The position numbers were made by a program, and so were the translations under genes. DNA of 64,000 nt from the NCBI GenBank assembly GCA_008690995.1, contig VRMN01000013.1, forward strand, positions 1 through 64,000, written 5' to 3'. Below, in pieces: positions 10,001-19,226 of the stretch (within the stretch, counting starts at the first letter, position 1; every line of letters begins with the position of its first letter). Source of the stretch: Porphyridium purpureum. Lineage: Eukaryota; Rhodophyta; Bangiophyceae; Porphyridiales; Porphyridiaceae. Under the pieces are notes generated by a model. That model saw only the letters and a list, made by a program, of their open reading frames with translations, was not told where the DNA came from and did not search any database.

Positions 10001-10954
10001 GATGGAGAGAAATCGTTTCAAATCGACAAGGCGTGGTTCAAATCACTGGTCAGCGCAGATACGAATATCCCACATAATGTCATGCTGCAGCGCGCAGAGG
10101 TGTTCGAAATCGGATCTTCTTCTTCGTACTGGTTTGATAAGCTTGCAAGGAACAAGGATTCGAATGCAATTGCATACACACACGAACAAGTATCCGATGA
10201 AGCATACACACATACACGAGAATCGGATGCCGCTCGAGCGTGGTACCGGCACCGCTCGTCTTCTGTGAACTGTTCATCGATCCTTTTCGGAATCTGGCAG
10301 AACGCGTGCACTACTCTGAGGTACAGCAGCGAATCCGGATTCGAGGCTGCCCCTTCATGGCGACCAACATCGTGGAACCCTTCTATATCATTCGAATCCG
10401 CTGATGACGAAGAAACGAACATGCTCTGGTTGCACACGGATACGGCTTTGAAGACGTATGCATCCGAGAAACTCCAAACGGCTGTGAATGATGGTACTGC
10501 AACCTTCCAAGCTTTCAGACAAGTTCAACTGAAAAAGCCTCGCGACGAAGCCGAATGCATTGTTGCACATCCGAATCACTATCGTTCTCCGAGATGGGAC
10601 ATTCTCGAATACGCACTACAAACTGGTCACCCTGAACGCCACGGATATGGAAAATGCATCCTAATTGTCCGGATCAAATTACAGGGACCTTACGACGAAT
10701 CCTTTGACGTGGTGGTGATACAAGATTTAGAGGCGCACGATGGAGAAATCGAAAAGTCAGAGTGCAAATGCAAATGCAAGCGCCTAGATCCGGTGTTTCA
10801 TCATTACCGACTCAGTAATAATTCGGTAAAAGTATTGGACACAGAAACGATAACCGGGCGAGTGACAGCATTCAAGGATATCCGCATGAAGGACAGCCGA
10901 TGGTACTACCTTTTAAACCCAAGCACATTCGAAGGCGTACTAGAATACAATTAA
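7088..10954 (+). CDS. CMC/Plavaka-like transposase, 1288 aa, apparently intact
   Basis: ATG at 7088. Near the N-terminus is a C-x4-C-x-(14-16)-H-x-(4-6)-C type pattern, a likely zinc finger, also present in the element 2 copy. The core has blocks shared with element 2: FADE(S/A)HMT-x-NGRH, then KLSMDMPMI with MPC-x-QCMV, then DGLHGFLAFWLRG, then FAE-x2-YSLGFLLQMI, then WNAPKIHAL-x-HF and KFWDTTDGEK. The Asp of FADE, a later Asp (DMPM or DGLH) and the Glu of DGEK are candidate DDE residues. The arrangement, with a C-x2-C knuckle and a late helical region, resembles Plavaka and other CMC transposases. The superfamily assignment is by motif resemblance, not by search. The conserved C-terminal block ends in NPS-x-FE-x-VL-x-YN in both copies. 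No disabling change was seen. Confidence 0.75.
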   Translation: MDRQQGLESNAWHRRRNKRIRCDGTRCDFTVPEDEGLTYSTRLHMMQSHKRKCKLRMHPNRLPYTQAYLFDADDGSLQREDSPDDTGSANTETRTGRGSELPDIRMDDEDPEMQFHSDRDIDSGCESLHANLTQDAEMYLRPMEPVRGGEEGEEQVEYILGPYAKHFNALLNQKTLRERLQDRDDEMSKFVRSLTGAGEMEDVDLDEAIEMIRFKNDQEVFIQKHGISVRHATDLKSIEAKLLRIAIRMTLRQVSQLTKHSFTMLKRYPLNHEASRIDAVYAALQSKLNIASSHVLKRATKLLFTFRSSKRMSSLLGNPSIKPVETYVEYGRGIRLRRNTLRRNVKQTIRFREPMDIVMRSAAAIIDEYGLEPFVIDLFKTRDREIVMHPQDGNLCISAARRIEFEVNRKHGPDPPQVVILPIQIFADESHMTQNGRHTVTPLKIRIVHRRLFDTHSSRIPQVVAYLPPVDTRSIARAFGEETSIRIDPKLAKRELESSMYHAIMKKAFHHLMIANKFGVPVLWNHRRLLLFPIAYKLSMDMPMISKCSFTKASFVSGSRARTMPCHQCMVIAPEATTRAVEAGPNSDASKAEEFWITRIPLQYRCEKQVEPFITQNLSAWGTLQRKEQSLHFLGDSAAIGWNRFDDDDDVAFNATISAFKHKIHLRNRGRFQLTGIDGLHGFLAFWLRGITIAGLKALLSKPNTVHEVGLVAERLTEAQQRATRHLNEVEHSDFPRMWASLDFDEQRHGSASEDTSGDDSESHDEYSSDDDIVRANERNSSQTNTRQRPKAKAKTNDSHINPRRAESDRKGSVSDQLRGIIDSAAGKAWNQIATEITDEARFRRPATYSPIRLSSFLSDLTKFAEQSYSLGFLLQMIVLVHQEHLLSDRTRESFTELATRCIRLYGVLYKEKLRRPWLELIPRLTSDLQSRLDSYKRQINLRWNAPKIHALSHFGDNLTDLGPIKFWDTTDGEKSFQIDKAWFKSLVSADTNIPHNVMLQRAEVFEIGSSSSYWFDKLARNKDSNAIAYTHEQVSDEAYTHTRESDAARAWYRHRSSSVNCSSILFGIWQNACTTLRYSSESGFEAAPSWRPTSWNPSISFESADDEETNMLWLHTDTALKTYASEKLQTAVNDGTATFQAFRQVQLKKPRDEAECIVAHPNHYRSPRWDILEYALQTGHPERHGYGKCILIVRIKLQGPYDESFDVVVIQDLEAHDGEIEKSECKCKCKRLDPVFHHYRLSNNSVKVLDTETITGRVTAFKDIRMKDSRWYYLLNPSTFEGVLEYN

Positions 10955-11040
10955 AAGACAAAGTCCGATGAAGTCTCATCTTCTCATGATTGAAATTATT
11001 CGCTACCACCCATCTCGCAAACTTTAAAGTTGCAGACAGT
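10955..11040. other. Right end of element 1 / junction with the next repeat cluster
   Basis: A short non-coding stretch after the transposase stop. The last motif-like sequence is near 10,970. The exact element end and target duplication could not be defined. Confidence 0.3.
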
Positions 11041-11290
11041 ATCGAGCAGTTTTTCGGGCAGTTTTTCGGGCACTTGATTTTGCAGCCTTTCTTTATTGCC
11101 TAGTAAATCGCTGTACGCACGGAAAGTCTACTGTACCTACAGTTTTTCGATCAGTTTTTCGATCAGTTTTTCGACACTTCAGTATGACAGTTTTTCGAAC
11201 GCTGCGAGAGAGGTACAGCAAATAGCTGTACTTTACATGCTTACATCAATTTCAGTTTTTCGTTTAGTTTTTCGGTCAGTTTTTCGCTCC
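11041..11290 (+). repeat. Cluster of about nine direct (C/T)AGTTTTTCG repeats
   Basis: The decamer CAGTTTTTCG recurs at about 11,046, 11,060, 11,140, 11,152, 11,164, 11,186, 11,250, 11,263 (TAG variant) and 11,275, all in the same orientation and often 12-14 bases apart. It lies between the transposase gene of element 1 and the Gag start of the first Copia. It may be a subterminal protein-binding array of element 1 or an enhancer or leader array of the Copia element. The sequence alone does not decide. Confidence 0.7.
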
Positions 11291-11346
11291 ATTTGTGTCA
11301 CGGACTGTCCACTTCTAATGTGCAGGCTACATTCGAGGTGGGGAGT

Positions 11347-14300
11347 ATGGAAATCCAATCTGACAACGACAGGTCCGACGTGCCATACACTGATGGTACA
11401 TCTCAAGGAGCGCGCGTTGCTATGAGCAAAAGCGAGGAAACCTTCATGAGACGCTACAGTGCATTCACCAAGGCATATCAGAGTGTAGATTCAAAGTTCT
11501 ACGGTACCGACGAGGAAAATTTCGCCGCATGGCGAATGCAACTCGTAAATCATTTAGCTCTACACAATCTGGATGATCAGTACACTGCACAGGTGATCCA
11601 AGCCTGTCTCGCAGGCGATGCTCTGACGTTTTATCTTGGGACGTATGTTGACGAAGATTTGACAAAGTTCACCATAGCAGATGTTCTGGTGGGCTTAAGG
11701 GACCACTTTTACACCATCGAGAAGCTTGAACGCCTGCAGGAGCAGTGGGAAAAGGCAAACTTCGCGGAATTCCAGGCTAACAATTCCAATATCTCTGAAG
11801 TGGAAAATTTTAAGTCTTTGACCCAAAGACTCAAAAGAATCCAGCCAAATTTGAAAAAACCATACAGATCCCATGAAATGCTACGTGACAAGTATAAGCA
11901 AATCATGTTCAGACATCCTGTATACGAGCGCCTCGTCATGACCCCGCTGCCAACATCGGCTGACGCACTATGCAGCAAAATTGAAGCCTTGCTTCTGCAT
12001 ATGCAACCCAGTACAGTCTCGCCCAAGCCGCAGCTTGCTTTCACTGCGCAGCAGACGTCAAGGGCACCTATGGCTCAGCCGAATCACTCGGTGACTCTGT
12101 ATCAAGAGCGATACAGGCGTTCGCGTGCAAAACCGCAGGCTAATCGGGCAAGATCTACTCCTCGACCGATTAGCATCGCATCCGCCAGCAATCCTCGTAC
12201 GGCAAACGGCACACAGCTTCTTTGCGACATTTGCCAATCCGAAAAACATTTTCGGCGGTTCTGCCCCGACAAGGAAGCCAAAAGGAAATTTTATACTGCA
12301 AATTCAAACTACATGGTGGCAGATTTTCTAGGCTCCGACTCTTCTTCGGGTGCAGACGCAAGCGACAGCACCGACGATGTCACTCACACAGACCTCGTTT
12401 GGCTTTCGCCAAGTCTTGTTCTTTTTCAACATGACACCGCTTTTGTTATTGTCGACAGCGGCGCTAGCGGTGGAAACTTAGTGGGTGAACGATTCTGTCA
12501 AGCCCGACAAACCGTCCAAGTTACAGCCCCGCCAAGACGCGTAAAAATGGGCACAAGTGTCTTCGACACTCGCGGTCAAGCCAAAATTGTCATGCTAGAC
12601 ATAGGTGGAGCAAAGCTCGAATTCTTTGCTGATGTCATACAACTTGACATCCCACCACTTCTTGGATGGCGCGAGCAAAAGGCGCGACACATGACAGTGG
12701 ACGCGGGCGCCGGCATATTAACGGCCCTTGCCGACAGCGAACAGCTCAAATTTAGGGTCCACACAATTGCTGGTCTCCCTTGCATTTTACTTCCAAATCC
12801 AGAAAATCCAGATTCGGTCAAAGAGCAACGTGATGATATAGTCCTGTTCACTGCTACAGAATTGCGCAGATTACACGTGCACTTTGGGCACGCACATCTC
12901 GACAAAATCCGCGATCTGTTGCAGCGCAGTGGTCAACGTCTGACTTCTGCCGAAATTCGCTGGTATGCAGATATCGTACAGAAGTGCAAAGCTTGCCAAT
13001 TCTACGCGGATGTACCACGGCGCCCCATTGTGGCCATGCCAGTCAACCCTTTCTTCAACCGCGATATCGCCATAGACACTGTATACTTCGACGGCCTCGC
13101 TGTGCTACACATTGTGTGCAAAGGAACCAAATATGCCAGGAATCCTATTTTACGACGCACGGATGCGGTAACCGTCATCAGTACGTTCTATACTTCTTGG
13201 ATCACCATCTTCGGCATTCCGGCCACATTATCCATGGACCGCGGTACTGAGTTTCTGAATGCAGCTTTACTCGAATTCTGTGATGGACTCGGCATTGTGA
13301 TGCGTCCAGCCGCGACTGCAGCAGCCTGGTCGATAGGTATCGTGGAACGACACCATAAGCCCCTGAAAACTGTGTAATTCCGCTTGAAAACAACATTCCC
13401 AGACCGCGATTGCGAATTATTGCTCGCACAAGCAGAATTTGCACTGAATGCCACGCTTGGCAACCGTGACACATGTCCATTTTTACTGGTCTTCGGTCAA
13501 TTACCCGTGTTCACGCTTGGCACAGTCCAGGACCAACACAAAATGACTACAGACCGCCATATGGCTATGGAAGTCGCGCGTAGAACGACCGAAGGTATCA
13601 TTGCTACCAGGCGCATTCGCGAGGCAACGCACATAAGCGTTTCAAAAAGCGCACCAGCTTTGCTGAGCCGTGGAGACCGGGTGCTGTTCTGGCGCCCAAG
13701 TGAGAGAGCTTGGGTCGGACCCGCGACCGTGGTCCATGTACACGGAGATGCGAAAACGGTAAAAGTTGAATACAAAACGCGGAACTACCACCCAGCTCTC
13801 CACCAAGTCAAATTGTTCGTCGCGGATCAAGTGCTATGGGCCGACGAGACTGAGACTTTCTCCAAGATTCTGCAAGTATCAGAACATTCACTCAGAAGAA
13901 AATGTGACTTTACGATATCGCGCGCCAAAGAAATCGATGGATGGCATGCAAAGGGCGTAGTGGAAGCCGTTCGCACGACAGAGCGCGCGAATCTAGACAC
14001 GCGGTGGGTGGACTCCATCAAACTTTCAGATGGAAAAGAGTTCCCGAAATCACGTCTCGCCTTGCGAGAGTTTGCAAAATCGCAACCACATGGTTCCATG
14101 CTTCGAGACTCACCTACGACATCACGATGGACTGTGCGCGTTCTGCTCTCAGTAGCACTTAATCAATCATGGTCCATATCATCCTCGGACGTCGAACAAG
14201 CCTTTCTTCAGAGCCAGCCTCTGAAACGTCGCGTTTTGGTGCAACCTCCAAAAGAAGCTGGTCTACCATCTGGTGTCCTCTGGCTTCTGAAGAAAGCCGC

Positions 14301-15345
14301 CTACGGTCTGGTGGATGCTGCGTACATCTGGTACGAGTCTCTCCGCGACGTGCTCGTCAACAAAATGCAAATGAAAGAGTCCATGGTAGACCCGTGCTTG
14401 TTTGTTGCGAACGAGGGTGCATGCACAACCCAAGTCGACGATATCTTAACCGTGGGCACGCCCCAATTTCTCGAAGCTCAAAAAGAAATTCGCAAGTATC
14501 TACAGCTCCATCGAGAAAAACGTGAGAAGTTCATTTTCAACGGAGCCCAGCTCACAGTCAAGGAGAACTGTGTCAGTATTGATTTACGAGCGTATATCGA
14601 GAAATCTCGCATTGTGGCAGTGAGAATCACCACTTATAGTGACTTCCAGCGCTTCCGCGGCCAACTGCTATGGCTTGCTGCAAATTCGAGACCAGACTTA
14701 GCGTATCCTGCTGCACAACTCTCGCAAATCTCACAAGACATGTTCGACCATAAGGTGTACAAAGAGTTAGTAGACCAAGCGCGGGGTGCAGTCTGCACAA
14801 TGCCATATTTGCACTTCAACCGCCTTCACGGCACCGTGGCAATTCAAGTATTTGCGGACGCCAGTTTCGCAAACAATGTTGACTTGAGCAGCCAGCTCGG
14901 CTTTATCATCTGTCTCGCGGACAGCCAAGGCCATTATAATATTGTGCACTGGCGCTCGGGAAAATCCCGCCGTGTTGTCAAATCGACTCTCGCAGCCGAG
15001 ACGCTCGCAGTCATCGACGCATTCGACCACGCCGGTGCAGTGAAGCATATGCTCCAGGAACTAGGAATTCCCAGCCCGGAAGTTATTCTTTACACGGACA
15101 ATCGATCCGTATTTGACGCCATGTCCAAGCGCACGGCCTGCACCGAGAAAGCCGTACAGATATCTGTCGCCATCCTGCGACAAGCATTGCAAGAAGCAGC
15201 GCTCACCAAAATCGGACTTCTGTTGTCTGCTGACAATCCAGCCGATGCATTGACCAAAGCGCGCGGCAACTCTGAGCTAGACTCGCTCCTGCGTGCTGAA
15301 GTCTATCACCCTAAGGTTGTGGAATGGTTTGAAGTGAAAAAGTAA
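11347..15345 (+). mobile_element. Copia-type LTR retrotransposon body 1 (gag-pol), broken
   Basis: Coding body with the Copia order: Gag with a CCHC-like knuckle, aspartic protease (VDSGAS), integrase with the HHCC zinc motif, reverse transcriptase, and RNase H at the C-terminus. The reading frame is interrupted about once, so the copy looks inactive but not very old. Flanking LTRs were not recognised by eye on either side. The element follows the CAGTTTTTCG cluster directly. Confidence 0.8.
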
Positions 15346-16365
15346 AGTACACTGCACTTTATGGGTGTTCACTTACACACCAATATAGATTCTGACGGAA
15401 ATTGAACTGTTCCGTGGGTCTGAAGGAAGGTGAACAGGAAGCAACAGTTTTCGTCGATTACGCTGTCTGTCGTCGTGTCCCACGCGGTGGTTACGTGTTA
15501 CAAGCCAAATGCGCTTCGCCCACAAGCTTGTGCGGGCATGAAGGGCAACGCGTGAGGGTTTGATGTTTTATTCTTTTTCTTTGTTTGTTTGAGTCTGTTG
15601 AATTCAGCAATTTTCGAGTGCGTGTTTTTGTCCTGAGAAGGTTTTTCCGCCGTGCTGATTTGAATTTGTTTCTTCTGTTCTAAGAACTCCATTTCGTTGT
15701 CCAAGACTCACGTTGATGTAACAATTCCGTGTCGCCTCGGTTGATGCGCTCATGCCACAAAAGGAAAAGGGTTGTGTGTCGCTACCGAGGTATGTGGGTA
15801 CAGTTGCCTGCGATATAAGATAGCGGCCGGTCTGGCAAACCTGTGGCGACAGTGGTGGAGAGAGAGAGAGTGGACAGAGAGTAGTAAAGAGGACTTATAG
15901 TTCCCGGCCCATGGTAGCGGGTGAGAGCCCCCCAAAGCTGACTACTCGTCCACACGGAAGATAGCAACAACAGTTTACTAGCTTATCTTCTATCATTTTG
16001 GCAGAAAATAATTTGAAAGCGAAAATCATTTCTAGGTACTGTGATAGTAAAAATCATCTGTTTTCCTATGAAATTTACTTATCGCGTCGCTTCGTGTAAA
16101 GTTGAAAACTATTGTCTGTGGAAATGATAGAAGATAATTTACATATGCCAATCTCCTGTTTTATAAGTAAGACGTTACCATCACTCTTTTGGGTTGCGAT
16201 TAAGCAAGTCAAGCAAGTGCCAAGCATTGAGAGAAAAAAGAGGCGAGTGGGCGAGCCTGTGTGAGGCGAAGTGCGCCCTTTGTTTTTGTGTTTGAAGCGA
16301 ATCGCGGTGAGAGTAGACGAAGTGGTGCGAGTTGATTGCCGCAGAAGAGCGAACTGGGCGGCGCC
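15346..16365. other. Non-coding stretch between Copia 1 and the Crypton
   Basis: No gene recognised. It contains a TATA-like GCGATATAAG near 15,810, a GAGAGA run near 15,860-15,870 and a TGGTAGCGGGTGAGAGCC segment near 15,912 that loosely resembles a tRNA-primer site. This could be part of an LTR and leader, but no second copy was found. The last 300 bases should contain the Crypton promoter. Confidence 0.3.
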
Positions 16366-18531
16366 ATGGACTTGAACGAAAGCGCGGCATTGATCAACGC
16401 GCTCGTTGAGCAAGAAGAAACCGTCGACAACGACTGGAGACAGGATGCTCAAGAGTATGCGAGAGCGAGGATAGGCGAAAGTTCGAGGAAAACTTATAAG
16501 ACGTACTGGAAGCGCCTCTCTGACTTTTTAGTCCAGCATTATGCGAATACTGGCGCTATCAGCCTTACTGATGAACGAGGCTCTGCTGAGACGCACTTTG
16601 GTATCCAAGCCGGCGCATTGACGAAAGAAATGGTTACAAGATTCCTCGTGACTCTCAAGAAGAGCAAGTCAGGTGCTCCTATCGGCCCTGATGGCCTAGC
16701 ATCCGCAAAGTCGGCTTTGCGAGCACTATTCGCCGATCAAAAAGTCGCAGTGCGTGTCTTCTTCAAGACAGAAATCAGCCAGCTGGCGCGCGGAATGAAG
16801 AAAAAGAGGTTGCAGGACAAACATAAGGGAAAAGAAAAGGATGACGACGGTAAAATGTACCTGGCGTACTCTTTGTATGTTTTCCTTTGCTCTTTCTTAA
16901 TCTCTAACGTCTCCACCCCCGCGCGGGCCGCAGGTCAGAAGGGCAGAGCATCAGGCTCCAGTGATACAACAACTGCTCCGTTTACTCACTTGTTCTCCAT
17001 TCTCTGTTGGAATCTGATGTGCCGAGGAGATAGTACGTAAGACGTTACATTCAGACACCTTCATTGGGCGGGCGATGCTCTTGGTGTCCATTTTACAACG
17101 GCCAAAAATGATACGGACGGAGAAGGCCTCGCACGGGAGACAAAACACGTTTATGCAAACCCGACCGAACCACGGATCTGCGCAATCCTTTCGCTGGCGA
17201 TATACTGCGTGCGCGGGCTAACCGCAACCGGCGTCGAACTATTTCCTGGAAGTCATCAAGCCGAGCGCGTCCGTAGAGGCATGCAAGATGCATTTTCAAG
17301 CCCTTCTTGCTCTATCCTTCTTTCGACATTGGGCACAAAACCGAAGGAGTTTGGACTTCACTCATTGCGAAAAGGTGCAGCAATGTACGCGACATGCGGT
17401 TCGGTTGGTGGGTCAAGCTTGATATCGATCCTGCGCAGAGGAGGCTGGTCAGTTGGGGACACGCTCCCGAGGTACTTGGGGGCAGACAGCGCTGGTGACC
17501 AATTTGTGGGTCGTTGCCGCGCTGGCCTTCCGATAAACAAGGCTACCTTTGCCCTGCTTCCGCCGCACTTTAAGACTGAGTCTCTGTGTAACCAGTTGAT
17601 TAGCACGAAGATCAACACTGCCATTCACATGGTTTTTTCGTTTGTCGACCTAGCTGAGTACACGAACATGCGTGAAATTCTGCTCATGCGTCTGGCCTCT
17701 TTAATATTTCATCGCGAGTGGCTACAAAGTACGCTACCAGCCAACCATCCTTTAAGGCAAAAGTTTGTCACGACTGCACCGGAGCTTACAGAGCTTGCAG
17801 ACTACGTAGTCACATCGAGTGAAAGTGGCATGACGGCGACAGGTATCCCGCCTCAGACTGCGATCCTTAAGCAGCTTCAAGAGTTGCGTCCAGAAAACTT
17901 GTTGGACGGAGTGAAGCGCATTTTAGAGGAATGTGCCGTAAGCGGAGACCGCGCGTACCTGGAGCAGCGGCTCGTCGCGATGGAGCAAAGAATCTAGAGC
18001 TCGCTGGCCCGCCTTCTGAGCGGCCATCGTGTGAATAAAGATGAGCGTCGACATGATCGCCCGGTTAAAGCAGAGTCTCTTCTGCACTTCTGGAAAGGAA
18101 AGTACCGCCTTGTGCCCAAGAAATGGCCCGGCTTGCCCACTGTCTCGCCGGCAGCAGATTGGCAACTCTGGTGGGAAGGATATCAACACAAGTTCTCAGA
18201 AACAGAGTCCGTACGCATTCCTGCCTTCCGGCTGTTGAAAGCGTCTGACTTCGCGACCAGGTCCCGTCAATGCGCACTGAGTGAGTGGCGCAACCTGATG
18301 ACGTATTACACGGATACGGTACGCGTCTTGGAGCCTGCGATGGATCACACACATCCAAGCCTAGCCGACATGCAAAATATGTGGAAGGCTCTTGAAAAGT
18401 ATGGCATCGCGCCAAAGCTTGCTGAAAAGATAACGCAGCGCACAATTCGTGCGTCGAATCGCACAGTCCTAACCACTGCAAAAGTCATTCGAAAGCCGAG
18501 GCGTGCTGAAAATGTATCCACACTGCCTTAA
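16366..18531 (+). pseudogene. Crypton-type tyrosine recombinase (DNA transposon), one frame with two in-frame stops
   Basis: From the ATG at 16,366 one frame runs to the TAA at 18,529-18,531, broken only by TAA at 17,038-17,040 and TAG at 17,995-17,997. The N-terminal half is helical and core-binding-like. The catalytic part shows the tyrosine-recombinase set: Arg in MCRGDS, a KND...KHVYANP block, H-x2-R in HSLRKGA, and the nucleophile candidate Tyr in LPRYLG. There is no reverse transcriptase, so this is a Crypton and not a DIRS element. About 178 codons after the TAG remain open in the same frame and may be a C-terminal domain. Cryptons integrate by recombination and lack terminal inverted repeats; none were seen. 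The copy is probably recently inactivated, or the stops are read through. Confidence 0.7.
16850..16933 (+). other. Putative 84-nt in-phase intron in the Crypton gene
   Basis: GTAAAA at the 5' side, a branch-site-like CTAAC near 16,905, a pyrimidine-rich stretch and GCAG at the 3' side. Its translation is a hydrophobic segment out of place in the recombinase, and removing 84 bases keeps the frame. RNA evidence would be needed. Confidence 0.45.
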
Positions 18532-18647
18532 CAGGCTCGCACAGCGCCTGGTGCGTGAATCAAAGGAAAACATTTAGAATAAAGCTACGTTGCGCATTGA
18601 TCACTTGACTCGAACTGCTTACGTTCCTCTGTGAGACAATTATGAAT

Positions 18648-18895
18648 CCATCATCCCCCTCCCGCTCCCTCCCTCCTTCCCCCTCCGCCCTCCGCCCTCC
18701 GCCCTCCGCCTCCGCTGCCCTCCGCCCTCCCGCCCTCCGCCTCTCCGCCTCCGCCCTCCGCCCTCCGCCCTCCGCCCTCCGCCTCCGCCCCTCCGCCTCC
18801 GTCTCTCCGCCTCCGGCCCTCCGCCTCCGCCCTTCCCCTTCCGCCTCCGCTCCCTTCCCCTTCCGCCCTCCTCCTGCCCCCTCCCTCATTCCCTT
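18648..18895 (+). repeat. Pyrimidine minisatellite of CCCTCCG-like units
   Basis: About 250 bases consisting almost only of C and T with regular G. Imperfect units of CCGCCCTCCG and CCGCCTCCGC are repeated in tandem. The purine strand would be GA-rich and prone to triplex or slippage. Open frames across it are repeat artefacts. Confidence 0.85.
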
Positions 18896-18999
18896 TCTTC
18901 GTACCTTGGACCACACACAAACCCGATATCGTTAAAACATGCCATTTTACTATATCTTTATCGTCTGTCATTTTGATATACAATAGTGATGGATAATTG

Positions 19000-19026
19000 T
19001 GTTGCAAACATCTTGGCCAGGACTGT
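19000..19026 (-). repeat. Solitary Tc1-type terminal inverted repeat
   Basis: Matches the 3'-facing terminal repeat of the Tc1 element at 37,811-44,846 (GTTGCAAACATCTTGG followed by CCAGGACTGT). The AT-rich sequence just upstream (18,935-18,999) weakly resembles the subterminal sequence of the intact left end in reverse. There is no TA after it and no partner end was found nearby, so it is the remnant of an old copy. Confidence 0.7.
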
Positions 19027-19226
19027 CCCCTATCCGATTTGGTCGCACCTCAAGAAGGAGAAGAAGAAGAAGAAGTCGAAGGCAATGTTATAAGCTTTGG
19101 ACATCACGGATGATCATTTTGTTGATATTTTTCTTGGTGAGAGGGAAGGGGGGAATGAAAAAGAGACAGTAGGTTCTGGAAAGGGTTGGGGTTGTGGTGT
19201 GGGTGTGGACGACGGAAGATTGAGCG

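Larger units (their letters stand above)
1..10975 (+). mobile_element. Element 1: multi-gene CMC/Plavaka-like DNA transposon, left end outside the window
   Basis: At least five genes form one unit: a zinc-finger gene (-), a coiled-coil gene (+), two orphan genes (-) and a transposase (+). Three of the five have homologues, in the same relative order and orientation, in element 2 at 25.9-37.8 kb. The pentamer ATCCG/CGGAT is dense from base 1 to just after the transposase stop and then falls to background in the Copia element that follows, which sets the right limit near 10,975. No terminal inverted repeat could be identified because the left end is not in the window. Direct observation: homology of the genes and motif density. 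Inference: that all five genes move together. Confidence 0.65.
1..10975. repeat. Dispersed ATCCG/CGGAT motif filling element 1
   Basis: The pentamer occurs in both orientations throughout element 1, inside coding sequence as well as between genes. Counting by eye gives about 14 copies in 9,001-10,000, where about 2 per kb are expected for a pentamer on either strand. The density is similar in 1-2,000. In the adjacent Copia body (11,347-15,345) I count about 7 in 4 kb, which is background. Flanking bases vary, and no fixed spacing or fixed codon phase was obvious. Confidence 0.75.
18532..19226. other. Intergenic region with pyrimidine minisatellite and a Tc1 end
   Basis: Between the Crypton and the sulfotransferase-like gene. 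It holds a C/T minisatellite and a lone Tc1-type terminus, listed separately. The last 190 bases are the likely promoter and leader of the gene at 19,227, with a GAAGAAGAAG run near 19,055-19,075. Confidence 0.5.

Noticed and set aside
31-10975. Interpreting the ATCCG enrichment as simple codon bias
   Set aside because: The motif is equally dense between genes and on both strands, so codon use alone does not explain it, though a codon-preserving shuffle is still needed.
15715-15930. Possible LTR with TATA-like box and primer-site-like sequence
   Set aside because: No second copy was found on the other side of the Copia 1 body, and the resemblance is weak.
18560-19007. Gly/Arg/Glu-rich frames on both strands
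   Set aside because: They are read across a simple pyrimidine minisatellite.
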